NCBI GenBank assembly: GCA_009773375.1
Contig: WRPH01000010.1
Location: forward strand, 1-64,000
DNA from: Paracoccaceae bacterium
GTDB taxonomy: Bacteria > Pseudomonadota > Alphaproteobacteria > Rhodobacterales > Rhodobacteraceae
Reading direction: 5' to 3'
DNA: 64,000 bases
Shown here in pieces: positions 16,573 through 25,041 of this stretch. The notes under the pieces were generated by a model. The model was not told the DNA's origin. It made no database searches and saw nothing but the letters and a program-made list of their open reading frames with translations. Each line of letters opens with the position of its first letter. Position 1 is the first letter of the stretch. A program made the translations under genes and the position numbers.

Positions 16573-17928
16573 ATGACCACCACCCGCACGCTTGCCGCCA
16601 TTCGGTTTGGCTACGGCTTGCCGTTGCCCGAAATCGCCCCAGCCGGGGCCGATGCGATGCTGGCGATGCTGGCCGGGCCGGACCTTGCCGCAAAACAGTG
16701 GCCGATCATGGGCTTGCCGCAGATGGCACCGATCCTGACCAAGTTGCGGCAGATCAAGAACGAGGGCCGCGATGACCCGGCGCTTGTCGCCCTCCGCAAT
16801 GCGCTGCTGGCCGAAATCGGGCAGGCCGCGCATGATGCGCAGCGTGCCACCTTTACCCGATCTTTGGCAGCGCCGGATGGCTTTCGCGAACGGCTGGTCA
16901 GCTTTTGGGCCGACCATTTCAGCGTGATCGCCAAGAACCCGACCGAAACCTTCATGCCCTTTGCACTGGTGGAAGATGCCATTCGCCCACATCTGACCGG
17001 GCGGTTTGGCGATCTGCTGACCGCTGTGACGCTGCATCCGGCGATGCTGCTTTATCTCGATCAAAGTGACTCAATTGGTCCGGGTTCGCGGCTTGGGAAA
17101 AAGAAAAGCAAGGGCCTGAACGAAAATCTCGCCCGCGAGTTGATCGAACTGCACAGCCTGGGCGTGGGGGCGGGATATGCGCAGGCCGATGTGACGCAAA
17201 TGGCCAAGCTGTTGACCGGGCTGACCTATAACCCGAAACTGGGGCTGCAATTTGACCCCCGTCGTGCCGAGCCGGGGGCTGAAACCGTGTTGGGCAAGAG
17301 CTATGACGGCGATGGGTTGGCACCAATCCGGGCGGCGCTGGCCGATCTGGCGCTGCGCCCGGAAACCGCGCAGCACATCGCGCGCAAGCTGGTGGTGCAT
17401 TTTGTGTCAGATCAGCCCGATGCGGATCTGGTGGCGGCGGTGGCTGCGGCCTATGCGGGGTCGGGTGGTGATCTGCTGGCCAGCTATACGGCGCTGCTGA
17501 CCCACCCGGCGGCTTGGGTGCCGCAGATGGAGAAAGCGCGGCAACCCTATGATTTTATTGTCGCTTCTCTGCGTGCGCTGGGGGTGGCAGCGGCGGATTT
17601 TCAGGCGCTGCCCTACAAGCATCTGCAAGGCCAGCTGCTGAATGCGATGGCGAATATGGGCCAGACCTTCAAGCGCCCCGGTGGCCCGAACGGCTTTCCC
17701 GAAGAGGCCGAGGCCTGGATCACCCCGCAGGGGCTGGCGCGGCGGATCACCTGGGCGATGCAGGTGCCGCAGCGGCTGGTGGCGGCCTTGCCCGACCCGA
17801 TCGATCTGGCGCAGAGCTGTCTTGCCGAACGCGCCAGCGAGGCGCTGCTCTGGGCCGTTGCGCGTGCCGAAGATCGCAAGCAGGGGGTGGGGCTGGTGCT
17901 GGCCTCTGCCGAGTTTAACCGCAGATGA
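16573..17928 (+). CDS. DUF1800 family protein
   Basis: A 451-residue protein of the DUF1800 family, which is usually found next to DUF1501 genes as here. Visible family features are RFGYGLPLPE near the N-terminus, LVSFWADHFSV, NENLARELIELHSLGVGAGY with the tripeptide ELH, and HIARKLVVHFVSDQPD. The biochemical role is not established. I start at MTTTRTLAAIRFG (16573) with AGGGAG upstream. The DUF1501 gene follows after ten bases, so the two form an operon. Confidence 0.9.
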   Translation: MTTTRTLAAIRFGYGLPLPEIAPAGADAMLAMLAGPDLAAKQWPIMGLPQMAPILTKLRQIKNEGRDDPALVALRNALLAEIGQAAHDAQRATFTRSLAAPDGFRERLVSFWADHFSVIAKNPTETFMPFALVEDAIRPHLTGRFGDLLTAVTLHPAMLLYLDQSDSIGPGSRLGKKKSKGLNENLARELIELHSLGVGAGYAQADVTQMAKLLTGLTYNPKLGLQFDPRRAEPGAETVLGKSYDGDGLAPIRAALADLALRPETAQHIARKLVVHFVSDQPDADLVAAVAAAYAGSGGDLLASYTALLTHPAAWVPQMEKARQPYDFIVASLRALGVAAADFQALPYKHLQGQLLNAMANMGQTFKRPGGPNGFPEEAEAWITPQGLARRITWAMQVPQRLVAALPDPIDLAQSCLAERASEALLWAVARAEDRKQGVGLVLASAEFNRR

Positions 17929-17938
17929 TGGGGCGCAG

Positions 17939-19141
17939 ATGAGGTTTGGCATGGACAGACGGCAATTTCTGCAAGGCTTGGGCTGCTCGCTGGCTGCGTA
18001 TCCGCTGATGACGACGGTGACGCTGGCCGGGTCCGACGGCGGGCGTCCCCTGGGCGATCATCGGCTGGTGGTGATGATCCTGCGCGGCGCAATGGATGGG
18101 CTGGATGTTGTCCAGCCGCAGGGCGATGCCCATTACGCCGCCCTGCGCCCGACGCTGCTGAACCCGCAATCCACCGATCTGGATGGGTTTTTCCGACTTC
18201 ATCCCGGCTTGGGCGATCTGATGCCGCTGTGGGGCGCGGGGCAACTGGGCTTTGTCCACGCCACATCGACGCCCTACCGCGACAAGCGCAGCCATTTCGC
18301 CGGGCAAGACATGCTGGAGGCGGGCACGGGCATGGATGTGCCGATCCGTCAGGCGAAAGACGGCTGGCTGAACCGGCTGTTGCAAAGCCAGACCGGCTTG
18401 ACCTCGGAAACCGCCTATGCGATCGGACGCGAGGCGATGCCGCTTTTGGCCGGGGCTGCGGCAGTGCGCAACTGGGCCCCCGAAACCACGCTGTTGCTGT
18501 CACCGCAGGCCAGGCTGTTGTTTGAGCGGGTCTATCACGACGACCCCTTGTTCCAACAGGCAGCGTTGGAGGCAATGGAGCTGGCCGATGCGGGTGATCT
18601 GAACGCAGCCCCGACCCGCAAGGTCAAGGGCGGTGTCAAGGTCGATGATGTCGAACGGCTGGTCGATTACGCGGCGGGGCGGCTGCGGCAAGATACCCGG
18701 ATTGCGGCGTTTTCGCTGTCGGGTTGGGATTCGCATCGCGGTCAGGCAGCGGGCTTGCCCAAGGCGCTGACCCGGTTGCAGCACGCAATCTTGCGGCTGC
18801 AAACCGGGCTTGGCCCCGAGGTCTGGGGCAAAACCGTGCTGCTGGCGATGACCGAATTCGGCCGCACCGCGCGCGAAAACGGCACTGCGGGCACTGATCA
18901 TGGCACTGGCGGCGCGATGCTGATGGCGGGCGGGGCGTTGCGTGGTGGCAAGGTTTACGGCCAGTGGCCCGGTCTGGCCGAGGCCGATCTGTACGCCCGC
19001 CGCGATCTGATGCCGACATCCGATGTGCGGGATTGGGCGGCGCAAACCCTGCGCGGGCTTTATGGGCTGGAGCGGGCGGTGCTGGAAGGCTCGGTTTTTC
19101 CGGGGTTGCAGATGGGGTCTGATCCGGGGCTGCTGCTGTAG
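17939..19141 (+). CDS. DUF1501 family protein with Tat-type leader
   Basis: A 400-residue protein, probably exported. The N-terminus MDRRQFLQGLGCSLAAYP fits a twin-arginine signal (RRxFLQ) followed by a hydrophobic stretch. The DUF1501 core follows, with LVVMILRGAMDGLDVVQP, SGWDSHRGQAAGLPKAL and TEFGRTARENGTAGTDHG. Those Asp/His-rich motifs resemble sulfatase or alkaline-phosphatase-like metal sites, but no activity is known for the family. The start may be ATG 17939 or ATG 17951, both with a G-rich site upstream. Its stop is one base from that of the convergent pilin-like gene. Confidence 0.88.
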   Translation: MRFGMDRRQFLQGLGCSLAAYPLMTTVTLAGSDGGRPLGDHRLVVMILRGAMDGLDVVQPQGDAHYAALRPTLLNPQSTDLDGFFRLHPGLGDLMPLWGAGQLGFVHATSTPYRDKRSHFAGQDMLEAGTGMDVPIRQAKDGWLNRLLQSQTGLTSETAYAIGREAMPLLAGAAAVRNWAPETTLLLSPQARLLFERVYHDDPLFQQAALEAMELADAGDLNAAPTRKVKGGVKVDDVERLVDYAAGRLRQDTRIAAFSLSGWDSHRGQAAGLPKALTRLQHAILRLQTGLGPEVWGKTVLLAMTEFGRTARENGTAGTDHGTGGAMLMAGGALRGGKVYGQWPGLAEADLYARRDLMPTSDVRDWAAQTLRGLYGLERAVLEGSVFPGLQMGSDPGLLL

Positions 19142-19142
19142 A

Positions 19143-19307
19143 TCACGCGCCTGAAGCAGAGATTGCACTGTTGTCGGCAAGGCTGTTTTCGCTGCGCAGC
19201 GCGGTCAGCCCGACCATGCAAAGCGTGACCACCACAGCCAACGTCAGCACCAATTCGGCCAGAACCGCACCGGAATCGTCGCGCAGGAACCTTTGCATCA
19301 GCGTCAT
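19143..19307 (-). CDS. Flp/TadE-like small pilin-type peptide
   Basis: A 54-residue peptide with the build of Flp-type (type IVb) pilins. A short basic head MTLMQRFLRDDSGAV leads into one hydrophobic helix (LAELVLTLAVVVTLCMVGL) with the Glu at the fifth position after the Gly, and then a short polar tail. Flp prepilins are cut at Gly and assembled by Tad machinery, but no tad/cpa gene is in the window. AGAGG lies upstream of the start. It is convergent with the DUF1501 gene, one base away. It could equally be a lone membrane peptide. Confidence 0.55.
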   Translation of the reverse strand: MTLMQRFLRDDSGAVLAELVLTLAVVVTLCMVGLTALRSENSLADNSAISASGA

Positions 19308-19500
19308 TTTCGGCCTCTTTGCTGAACCTCGTCTGGGCTTGGTATGGCAGCCAAATGGGGCGGAATGGCGCTGTTGCGGCAGCAAAGCCGTGGTGTTTGC
19401 GTGCCGAAGTCGCGGCTGGTTTGCGGCGAAATCCTGTGGCGTGCCATTGCACTTGGCGGCAATCCACCCGAAACTGCGGCAAGGGTTGCAGGAGGCGAAG

Positions 19501-20214
19501 ATGGTGCAGGATAAACGTTTTGGCGAGGTGGTGACCGGCTGGTCGGTGCCGCCGCGTCCGGCAGGTGCGGTGTTGCAAGGAGAAACCGTCCGGCTGGAGC
19601 CGATGGATGCCGATGCCCACGCCGCCGACCTTTATCGCGCCTATTCCGGCCAAGATGCCTTGTGGGATTATCTGCCCTATGGGCCGTTTTCTTCGGCGTC
19701 GGCTTATCACCGGTTCTGCAAGGAAACCGCATCGGGCGGCGATCCGGCCTTTTATGTGCTGCGCGATGCTGCCACCGGCCTGTGTGGCGGCGTTGCCAGC
19801 TATTTGCGGATAACGCCCGAGGCAGGGTCGATCGAGGTGGGTCACATCTGCCTTGCGCCGGAAATCGCCCGCAGCCGGGTCTGGACCGAAGCCATGTTCC
19901 TGATGATGGATTGGGCGTTTACGCAGGGCTATCGCCGCTATGAATGGAAATGCGATGCGCTGAACCTGCCGTCGCGACGGGCGGCGCAGCGGCTGGGCTT
20001 TTCCTACGAAGGCACCTTCCGGCAAATGTCGATTGTGAAGGGGCGCAACCGCGATACCGCTTGGTTTTCGATCATCGACAAGGAATGGCCCGCGCTGCGC
20101 GAAGCCTTCGGCGCCTGGCTTGCGGCCTCGAATTTCGATGTCAAAGGGCGGCAGAAAGAACGGCTGTCGGATTTGACGCGGCTGGTGCGGGCGGGCTCCG
20201 ACCCGGCGCTTTAG
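19501..20214 (+). CDS. GNAT-family N-acetyltransferase (RimJ/RimL-like)
   Basis: A 237-residue acetyl-CoA-dependent acyltransferase. The core is visible as VRLEPMDADAHAADLYRAYS, a central strand region IEVGHICLAPEIARSRVWTE at the acetyl-CoA loop, and CDALNLPSRRAAQRLGFSYE, which is the end signature of RimJ/RimL types. A C-terminal extension of about 45 residues follows. The substrate is unknown; related proteins act on ribosomal proteins or small amines. The ATG at 19501 has GGAGG seven bases upstream. Confidence 0.88.
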   Translation: MVQDKRFGEVVTGWSVPPRPAGAVLQGETVRLEPMDADAHAADLYRAYSGQDALWDYLPYGPFSSASAYHRFCKETASGGDPAFYVLRDAATGLCGGVASYLRITPEAGSIEVGHICLAPEIARSRVWTEAMFLMMDWAFTQGYRRYEWKCDALNLPSRRAAQRLGFSYEGTFRQMSIVKGRNRDTAWFSIIDKEWPALREAFGAWLAASNFDVKGRQKERLSDLTRLVRAGSDPAL

Positions 20215-20291
20215 CCGCGCGCGCGGCGCAAGGTGCAGGAATACCGGCTGTAACATATTGAAAAAAAATAATAACCGCAAAACCCAAGCCA

Positions 20292-21011
20292 TCAGGGTTT
20301 CTCCGCAAACGCATCGGTCGGAGTGTGCAGGCGGCTGTCAAGCAAGGCCCGCAAGCTGGCCAGATCCGACGATGTGTTGGTGCTGGCTTCGTTTGCGGCG
20401 CGGGCCAGTGCTGCGTCGTGGGCATGATGCGCCACGCCCAGCAGAAAGCCTGTGACGTAACGCCGATTGGCCGGATCGGCCAGCGCTGCTGCGGCGCGGG
20501 CCAGATCATCATGCAGCGCCAGCGGGTCAGGCGCAAACGTGCGGTCATCCAGCCCGCCCTGTTGCAGGCCGGGCAGATGGTCGCGCAGCGCATTGCAGAA
20601 AGAGGCGATACTTTCCAACGGCTTATCCAGAAAACCATCGGCACCCGCAGCCAAGGCCAGACCACGACCATCGGGGTTGCCCGAGGTGCCAAGGATCACG
20701 GCGGGCCTGCGCGGCGAAAGCAGCAGGTCGCGGATCAGCGTTTCCCCCCGGCCATCGGGCAGGCCAAGGTCGATGATCACCACATCCGGTTGATAAAGCC
20801 GCAGATGGTCGCGCGCTGCGGCAAGCGTCTCTGCCCGTCGCAGCCGTGCACCGGCACGCAGGCACATCAACCGCAGCGCTTCACAGGCATAACGGCTGTC
20901 CTCCACCGCCAGAATCGTCAGGCCTTGCAGCGGCAAATCCGCTTGCCCGGCAAGGCCCTGCAGCAGAAAACCGGGGGGCAGCGGCGGATCGGGCGATGGT
21001 GGGCGGGGCAT
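20292..21011 (-). CDS. Response regulator with C-terminal helical domain
   Basis: A 239-residue protein. Residues from about 30 to 150 form a receiver domain: ILAVEDSRYACEAL holds the acidic pair, VVIIDLGLPDGRGE holds the phospho-acceptor Asp, LGTSG the Ser/Thr switch and GFLDKPL the conserved Lys. The last 90 or so residues are Ala-rich helices with HDDLARAAAAL and GVAHHAHDAAL. They are not a DNA-binding or output domain that I recognise, and could be a dimerisation or Hpt-like helical bundle. No histidine kinase gene is adjacent. The ribosome site is weak. Confidence 0.85.
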   Translation of the reverse strand: MPRPPSPDPPLPPGFLLQGLAGQADLPLQGLTILAVEDSRYACEALRLMCLRAGARLRRAETLAAARDHLRLYQPDVVIIDLGLPDGRGETLIRDLLLSPRRPAVILGTSGNPDGRGLALAAGADGFLDKPLESIASFCNALRDHLPGLQQGGLDDRTFAPDPLALHDDLARAAAALADPANRRYVTGFLLGVAHHAHDAALARAANEASTNTSSDLASLRALLDSRLHTPTDAFAEKP

Positions 21012-21199
21012 GGCGGGCCTGTGTTTTGACGGGGCTGTGGCCAGTCAAGCATGCCAAAGGCTAATATCGGGTAAACGAAACCCGCGGCGACAGAAATAAA
21101 CTCTGCCCGCGCAGCACCGGTCCTGCGACGCATCAGCCCCTTGCCGCGCCGCGCCCTTGCCGCCATAACGCAGGCACCCGAACACATGGAGATTTTCCG

Positions 21200-21604
21200 A
21201 TGATTGGTCGCCTGAACCATGTTGCCATCGCCGTCCCCGATCTGGTCGCTGCTGCCGATCAATACCGCAACACCTTGGGGGCGAAGGTCGGCGCACCACA
21301 AGATGAGCCGGATCATGGTGTGACAGTGATCTTTATCGAGCTGCCGAACACCAAGATCGAACTGCTGTATCCTTTGGGGGATGCCAGCCCGATCAAGGGG
21401 TTTCTGGAGAAGAATCCCTCCGGCGGCATCCATCATATTTGCTACGAGGTGGATGACATTCTGGCGGCGCGTGACCATCTGAAGGCTTCGGGCGCGCGGG
21501 TGCTGGGGACGGGCGAGCCGAAAATCGGGGCGCATGGCAAGCCGGTGCTGTTCCTGCATCCGAAGGATTTCAACGGCTGTCTGGTGGAATTGGAGCAAGT
21601 ATGA
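21200..21604 (+). CDS. mce: Methylmalonyl-CoA epimerase
   Basis: A 134-residue VOC-fold metalloenzyme that interconverts (S)- and (R)-methylmalonyl-CoA in propionate breakdown. The first metal ligand is in LNHVAIAVPDL, glutamate ligands are in IFIELPNTKIELL and LVELEQV, and GGIHHICYEVDD carries the second His. Length is typical. GGAG lies upstream of ATG 21200. It overlaps the next gene as ATGA, so the pair is translationally coupled. The mutase genes are elsewhere. Confidence 0.93.
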   Translation: MIGRLNHVAIAVPDLVAAADQYRNTLGAKVGAPQDEPDHGVTVIFIELPNTKIELLYPLGDASPIKGFLEKNPSGGIHHICYEVDDILAARDHLKASGARVLGTGEPKIGAHGKPVLFLHPKDFNGCLVELEQV

Positions 21605-21876
21605 CGATCACTGCCGCATTGGTTCTGTTCGCCGTGACGTGGTTCATGGTGTTCTTTTGCGTGCTGCCGATGCGGTTCCGCAGTCAGGCGCAAGAGGGGC
21701 GGGTCGAGCTTGGCACCCCCGCCTCGGCGCCTGAAAACGCGATGATTGCGGCGAAGGCCAAGATCACCACCGTCGTCAGTCTGGTGGTCTTTGTGGCGCT
21801 TTATCTGGTGATCACGTCGGGCCGCTTTGGCATTGCCGATCTGGATGTGTTCGGGATCTGGGCCAACCGTTACTGA
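21601..21876 (+). CDS. DUF1467 family membrane protein
   Basis: A 91-residue protein with two membrane helices (residues 5-24 and about 58-75). It matches the alphaproteobacterial DUF1467 family (MTITAALVLFAVTWFMVFF and LPMRFRSQAQEG). The function is unknown. It follows mce with an ATGA overlap, a common arrangement in this group. Its end overlaps the 3' end of the convergent CysZ-like gene by seven bases. Confidence 0.88.
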   Translation: MTITAALVLFAVTWFMVFFCVLPMRFRSQAQEGRVELGTPASAPENAMIAAKAKITTVVSLVVFVALYLVITSGRFGIADLDVFGIWANRY

Positions 21877-22559
21877 CGGTTCAGGGTGTGGAACAGGTGG
21901 GTGAAGGTTGCCACGCCAAGCACTGGAATGATCAGGTTGATCAAGGGGATAGATAGCGGCGCGGCCATCAGCGTGCCCGCGATCCAGATCTTGCCCCAAT
22001 GTCGGCGGCGCAGCGCCTTGGCGGCGGTGCGGCCGATACGGCGGGTGGCGGTCAGGGTGAAATATTCGCGCCCCAGCAGCAACCCGTTCAACCCCCAGAA
22101 CACCAGCGGAATGAACGGGCCGCTCACCGCGTAAAGCAGCAGAGCCACCACGTTCACCGCGATCATCAACCCCACGAAATTGGCGGTGTCGATCAGGTTA
22201 TCCAGCAGGCTGATCCGCGCCACCGCCGGCAGGCCGGGGTAATGCCGGTCTTCCACCGCACTTGCCACATCCTCCAGAAACAGCCCGGAGAACGCCGACG
22301 CCACCGGCATCATCAGGAACACCGACAGCCCCAGCATCAGCAGCGCCGATCCCCAGCCGAGCAGCGTATCAAGCCCGCCCACCGGGCCGATCAGCGGAAT
22401 TTCCACCGTGCCCGGCGAGAACGTCTCGATCAGCCACAGAAAGCCCGCGTAAACCCCGATCAGCAGCGCCACCGCAAGCGCTATGCCGAACAGCACCACC
22501 CGCAGGAAGCGCGGGTCGCTCAACTGGCCCAAGGCCTTGGCAAAGCTGGAAAAGATCAT
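21870..22559 (-). CDS. EI24/CysZ-like membrane protein
   Basis: A 229-residue integral membrane protein with about four to five hydrophobic segments. The family pattern of EI24/CysZ proteins is seen in the opening SSFAKALGQLSDPRFLRVVL and the central GLNGLLLGREYF motif. CysZ takes up sulfate in gammaproteobacteria, but the wider family has no single proven role. Its start overlaps the nitroreductase stop as ATGA, so it is translated after that gene. A role in sulfur supply is unproven, even though sat-cysC is in the same window. Confidence 0.8.
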   Translation of the reverse strand: MIFSSFAKALGQLSDPRFLRVVLFGIALAVALLIGVYAGFLWLIETFSPGTVEIPLIGPVGGLDTLLGWGSALLMLGLSVFLMMPVASAFSGLFLEDVASAVEDRHYPGLPAVARISLLDNLIDTANFVGLMIAVNVVALLLYAVSGPFIPLVFWGLNGLLLGREYFTLTATRRIGRTAAKALRRRHWGKIWIAGTLMAAPLSIPLINLIIPVLGVATFTHLFHTLNRQ

Positions 22560-23128
22560 GCCTCGGCCCAGGTGATCAGCCGAGCCAGATCCGGGCGCGG
22601 CCGGTCGGGCACCGCAGCGGCCGGGCGGGTGCCGATATGGATGATCCCGGCCACGGTTTCCGCCCCACTGCAGCCAAACGCCTGCGCCACAAAGGTCGGA
22701 TCATGCGCCGGCCAGCCCGACAGCCAGTTCGCGCCCCAGCCCGCCGCCTCGGCGGCATTGACCACCCCCAGACACAGCGCGCCCGCCGACAGCACCTGTT
22801 CAGCCAGCGGGATTTTCTCGGACGCTTTCGGTGACGAAATCACCACCACCGCCAGTTGGCCCAGATCATACTGGCCGCGCCCCTTGGCAATTTTCTCGTC
22901 ATCGCCGCCCAAATCCCGCGCCCGCGCTTCGGCCAGATCGGCCAGCCGCGCCATCGCCGGCTTTTCCAGCACCACCAGCCGCCACGGCTCCAGCTTGCCA
23001 TGGTCTGGCACGCGGGTGGCTGCCGCCAGAATCGTCAGCAGCGCATCACGGCTTGGCACCGGGCCCTTGAACAGCTTGGCGGGGTGCGATTGGCGGCTGG
23101 CCAGAAAGCTGAAAGCGTCTTGCGGCAT
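22556..23128 (-). CDS. Nitroreductase-family flavoprotein
   Basis: A 190-residue FMN-binding oxidoreductase. The N-terminal FMN motif SFLASRQSHPAKLFKGPVPS, the segment ATRVPDHGKLEPWRLVVL and the C-terminal GIIHIGTRP are typical of the YdjA-like (small) nitroreductases. These reduce nitro compounds or related electron acceptors with NAD(P)H; the natural substrate is unknown. ATG 23128 has an excellent GGAG site. The gene is followed by the CysZ-like gene with an ATGA overlap. Confidence 0.9.
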   Translation of the reverse strand: MPQDAFSFLASRQSHPAKLFKGPVPSRDALLTILAAATRVPDHGKLEPWRLVVLEKPAMARLADLAEARARDLGGDDEKIAKGRGQYDLGQLAVVVISSPKASEKIPLAEQVLSAGALCLGVVNAAEAAGWGANWLSGWPAHDPTFVAQAFGCSGAETVAGIIHIGTRPAAAVPDRPRPDLARLITWAEA

Positions 23129-23224
23129 GGAAATCTCCTTTACGCCAGAGGTGGCCGGATGCGCCAGCGCCGTCAAGGGGCTGCGGGCCTTGTCCTTGCT
23201 GCGCCAACGCGGCAGTCTGTGCGC

Positions 23225-23479
23225 ATGAAAAAAGGCGAATGGTCTGATCTGGCGCTGTCGGGTGCCGAGTTTGCGGTGAAAGTGACACCAAACGCGCGCC
23301 GCGCCGCGATCACGCGCGAAGAGGGCGTGATCAGGATCAGCGTCACCTGCATCCCCGAAGATGGCCGCGCCACGGCGGCGGTGATCGAAAGTCTGGCGCA
23401 TGCCTTGGGCGTAGCGAAATCACGGCTGACGCTGGTGCGCGGGGCCACGTCGCGCGACAAGCTGTTTCGGCTGGGTTAG
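23225..23479 (+). CDS. DUF167 (YggU-like) protein
   Basis: An 84-residue soluble protein of the YggU/DUF167 family, with FAVKVTPNARRAAI near the N-terminus and LVRGATSRDKLFRL at the end, both signatures of the family. The function is unknown. The start at ATG 23225 gives the usual length. It overlaps the 3' end of the following convergent gene by four bases. Confidence 0.88.
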   Translation: MKKGEWSDLALSGAEFAVKVTPNARRAAITREEGVIRISVTCIPEDGRATAAVIESLAHALGVAKSRLTLVRGATSRDKLFRLG

Positions 23480-23718
23480 GCTTTCCTTTCAATCCGATAG
23501 CTGCCCTCTGGCAGATTCAGTGCCGCTGCCAGATCGCGCAGTTGCGCTGTGGAAAAGGTGATCGACACCGGCTCGTCGGTCATCGGATCAACCTGCCGCA
23601 GCACCACGCATTCGGCAAAGGCCTCGATGATCACGTCTTCTTGCAGCGGGCTTTCCGGCTCGCCCTCATCCACCAGAGTGATCACGGTGGCGTCAAATTC
23701 ATGCTCGATGGTAAACAT
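23476..23718 (-). CDS. Hypothetical acidic protein
   Basis: An 80-residue acidic soluble protein that I cannot assign. It is rich in Glu and Asp (TLVDEGEPESPLQEDVIIEA) and ends with a helix LRDLAAALNLPEG. The base composition matches its neighbours. It is convergent with the DUF167 gene and divergent from the M48 lipoprotein gene. It is likely real, because codon use and third-position GC look coding and the frame fits snugly between the flanking genes. Confidence 0.6.
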   Translation of the reverse strand: MFTIEHEFDATVITLVDEGEPESPLQEDVIIEAFAECVVLRQVDPMTDEPVSITFSTAQLRDLAAALNLPEGSYRIERKA

Positions 23719-23860
23719 CCGCTCCCTGCCTTTCCGTGTGCGCTAGCCCCACTCAAGCCGCTTGGCGCGGCAAGATCAAGCCAAAGTGAACGCGCGGCCC
23801 CCGCCGGGGCTGGCGTGCCCGCGCGGCTTTGCTAAGGCTTGCAGAAAACCGGAGGCGGGC

Positions 23861-24589
23861 ATGCGAGCATTGGCGGCACTGATGATGGCGGCAAGCCTTG
23901 CGGCTTGCGTGCAGCCGATGCGCTATCCGGCCCCCGTTCCCCTGCCTGACCTGCTGTCCGTCGAAACAGCCAATGACGCGCCGCTGTCCCCGCGTGCGGC
24001 GGCGCTCAACTTTCTTACCGTCGTCGCGCGGGTTGAACCGATTGCCGAGGCTTATTGCCGCAGCGCGGGTAGCGCCGAAAACTGTGATTTCCAGATCGTG
24101 ATTGATGATCGCCCCGGCCAGCCCGCCAACGCCTTCCAGACGCTCGACCGCAGCGGTCGCCCGATCATCGCCTTCTCGCTGGCGCTGATCGCCGATGCCC
24201 GCAACGCCGACGAAATCGCCTTCGTGCTGGGCCACGAATCGGCGCATCACATCGCAGGTCACATTCCCCGCCAGCAGCAGACGGCGGTGGCGGGCGCGGT
24301 GCTGGCCGGCATCATGGCGGCGGCCAACGGGGCAGGGCGGGCCGAGGTTGAACAGGCCCAGCAGCTTGGCGCCGGGCTTGCGACGCGCAGCTATTCAAAA
24401 GACTTTGAATTGCAGGCCGATGCCATCGGCACCGAAATCGCCTTCCACGCGGGCTTTGATCCGCTGCGCGGTGCCGGATTTTTTGATCGTTTGCCCGATC
24501 CGGGGGATGCATTTCTGGGCAGCCACCCGGCCAATGCACAGCGCAAGGCGCAGGTGGCGCAGGTGCTGGCCAGCCTGCGTGGGCGATAG
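23861..24589 (+). CDS. M48-family metallopeptidase lipoprotein
   Basis: A 242-residue lipoprotein peptidase. The signal MRALAALMMAASLAAC ends in the lipobox cysteine, so it should be anchored in a membrane facing the periplasm. The zinc motif is HESAH in VLGHESAHHIAGH, and the third ligand is probably the Glu of SKDFELQADAIG. Related enzymes (BepA, LoiP-like) take part in quality control of the outer membrane. GGAGG precedes ATG 23861. The substrate is not known. Confidence 0.9.
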   Translation: MRALAALMMAASLAACVQPMRYPAPVPLPDLLSVETANDAPLSPRAAALNFLTVVARVEPIAEAYCRSAGSAENCDFQIVIDDRPGQPANAFQTLDRSGRPIIAFSLALIADARNADEIAFVLGHESAHHIAGHIPRQQQTAVAGAVLAGIMAAANGAGRAEVEQAQQLGAGLATRSYSKDFELQADAIGTEIAFHAGFDPLRGAGFFDRLPDPGDAFLGSHPANAQRKAQVAQVLASLRGR

Positions 24590-24673
24590 CATTGATCTGG
24601 GTCAAAGCGCCGCAGCCCATCCGGCCGCATTCTGTCGGGGTGGCAAGGCCGCACGACGTTCAAGGAGGCCGGG

Positions 24674-24925
24674 ATGATCGGATATTCGGATGCACCGCGG
24701 GCTTGGGGCTATACCCGAGGTGCCGCACGGGTGGTCGGGGTGAACCTGACCGATGCGGTTCTGGAAGGCTGGCTCAGCCGGGGCGAGTTGGGGCAGATCG
24801 TTGATACCTGCACCACTTGCGCGCAGGCGCAGCCCTGCACGGATTGGCTGGCCCACACCGCCAAGGCGGATCATCTGCCCGGCTATTGCCCGAACAAGGC
24901 GGTGATCGAGGCGCTGAAGCCGTAG
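24674..24925 (+). CDS. DUF6455 family cysteine protein
   Basis: An 83-residue protein resembling DUF6455, known mainly from Rhodobacterales. Four cysteines in CTTC-x5-C-x14-C style spacing (VDTCTTCAQAQPC and GYCPNKA) look able to bind a metal or cluster, which is inference. The start has GGAGG upstream. It lies downstream of the M48 gene after 84 bases and may be co-transcribed. Confidence 0.75.
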   Translation: MIGYSDAPRAWGYTRGAARVVGVNLTDAVLEGWLSRGELGQIVDTCTTCAQAQPCTDWLAHTAKADHLPGYCPNKAVIEALKP

Positions 24926-25003
24926 CTTTGTTTTGGGCAGAATGGCGGCCATTCGTTAAGAATGTCTGAATGTGCCATGGTCAAGCCGCTGATTTTAAAT
25001 CAT

Positions 25004-25029
25004 AAAAAAAGGTCCCGAGTTGGGACCTT
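25004..25029 (-). terminator. Intrinsic terminator of prs
   Basis: AAGGTCCC (25009-25016) pairs with GGGACCTT (25022-25029). On the minus strand the stem is followed by a run of seven T. It lies about 80 bases beyond the prs stop. Confidence 0.88.
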
Positions 25030-25041
25030 CTGGCGCGAGGT

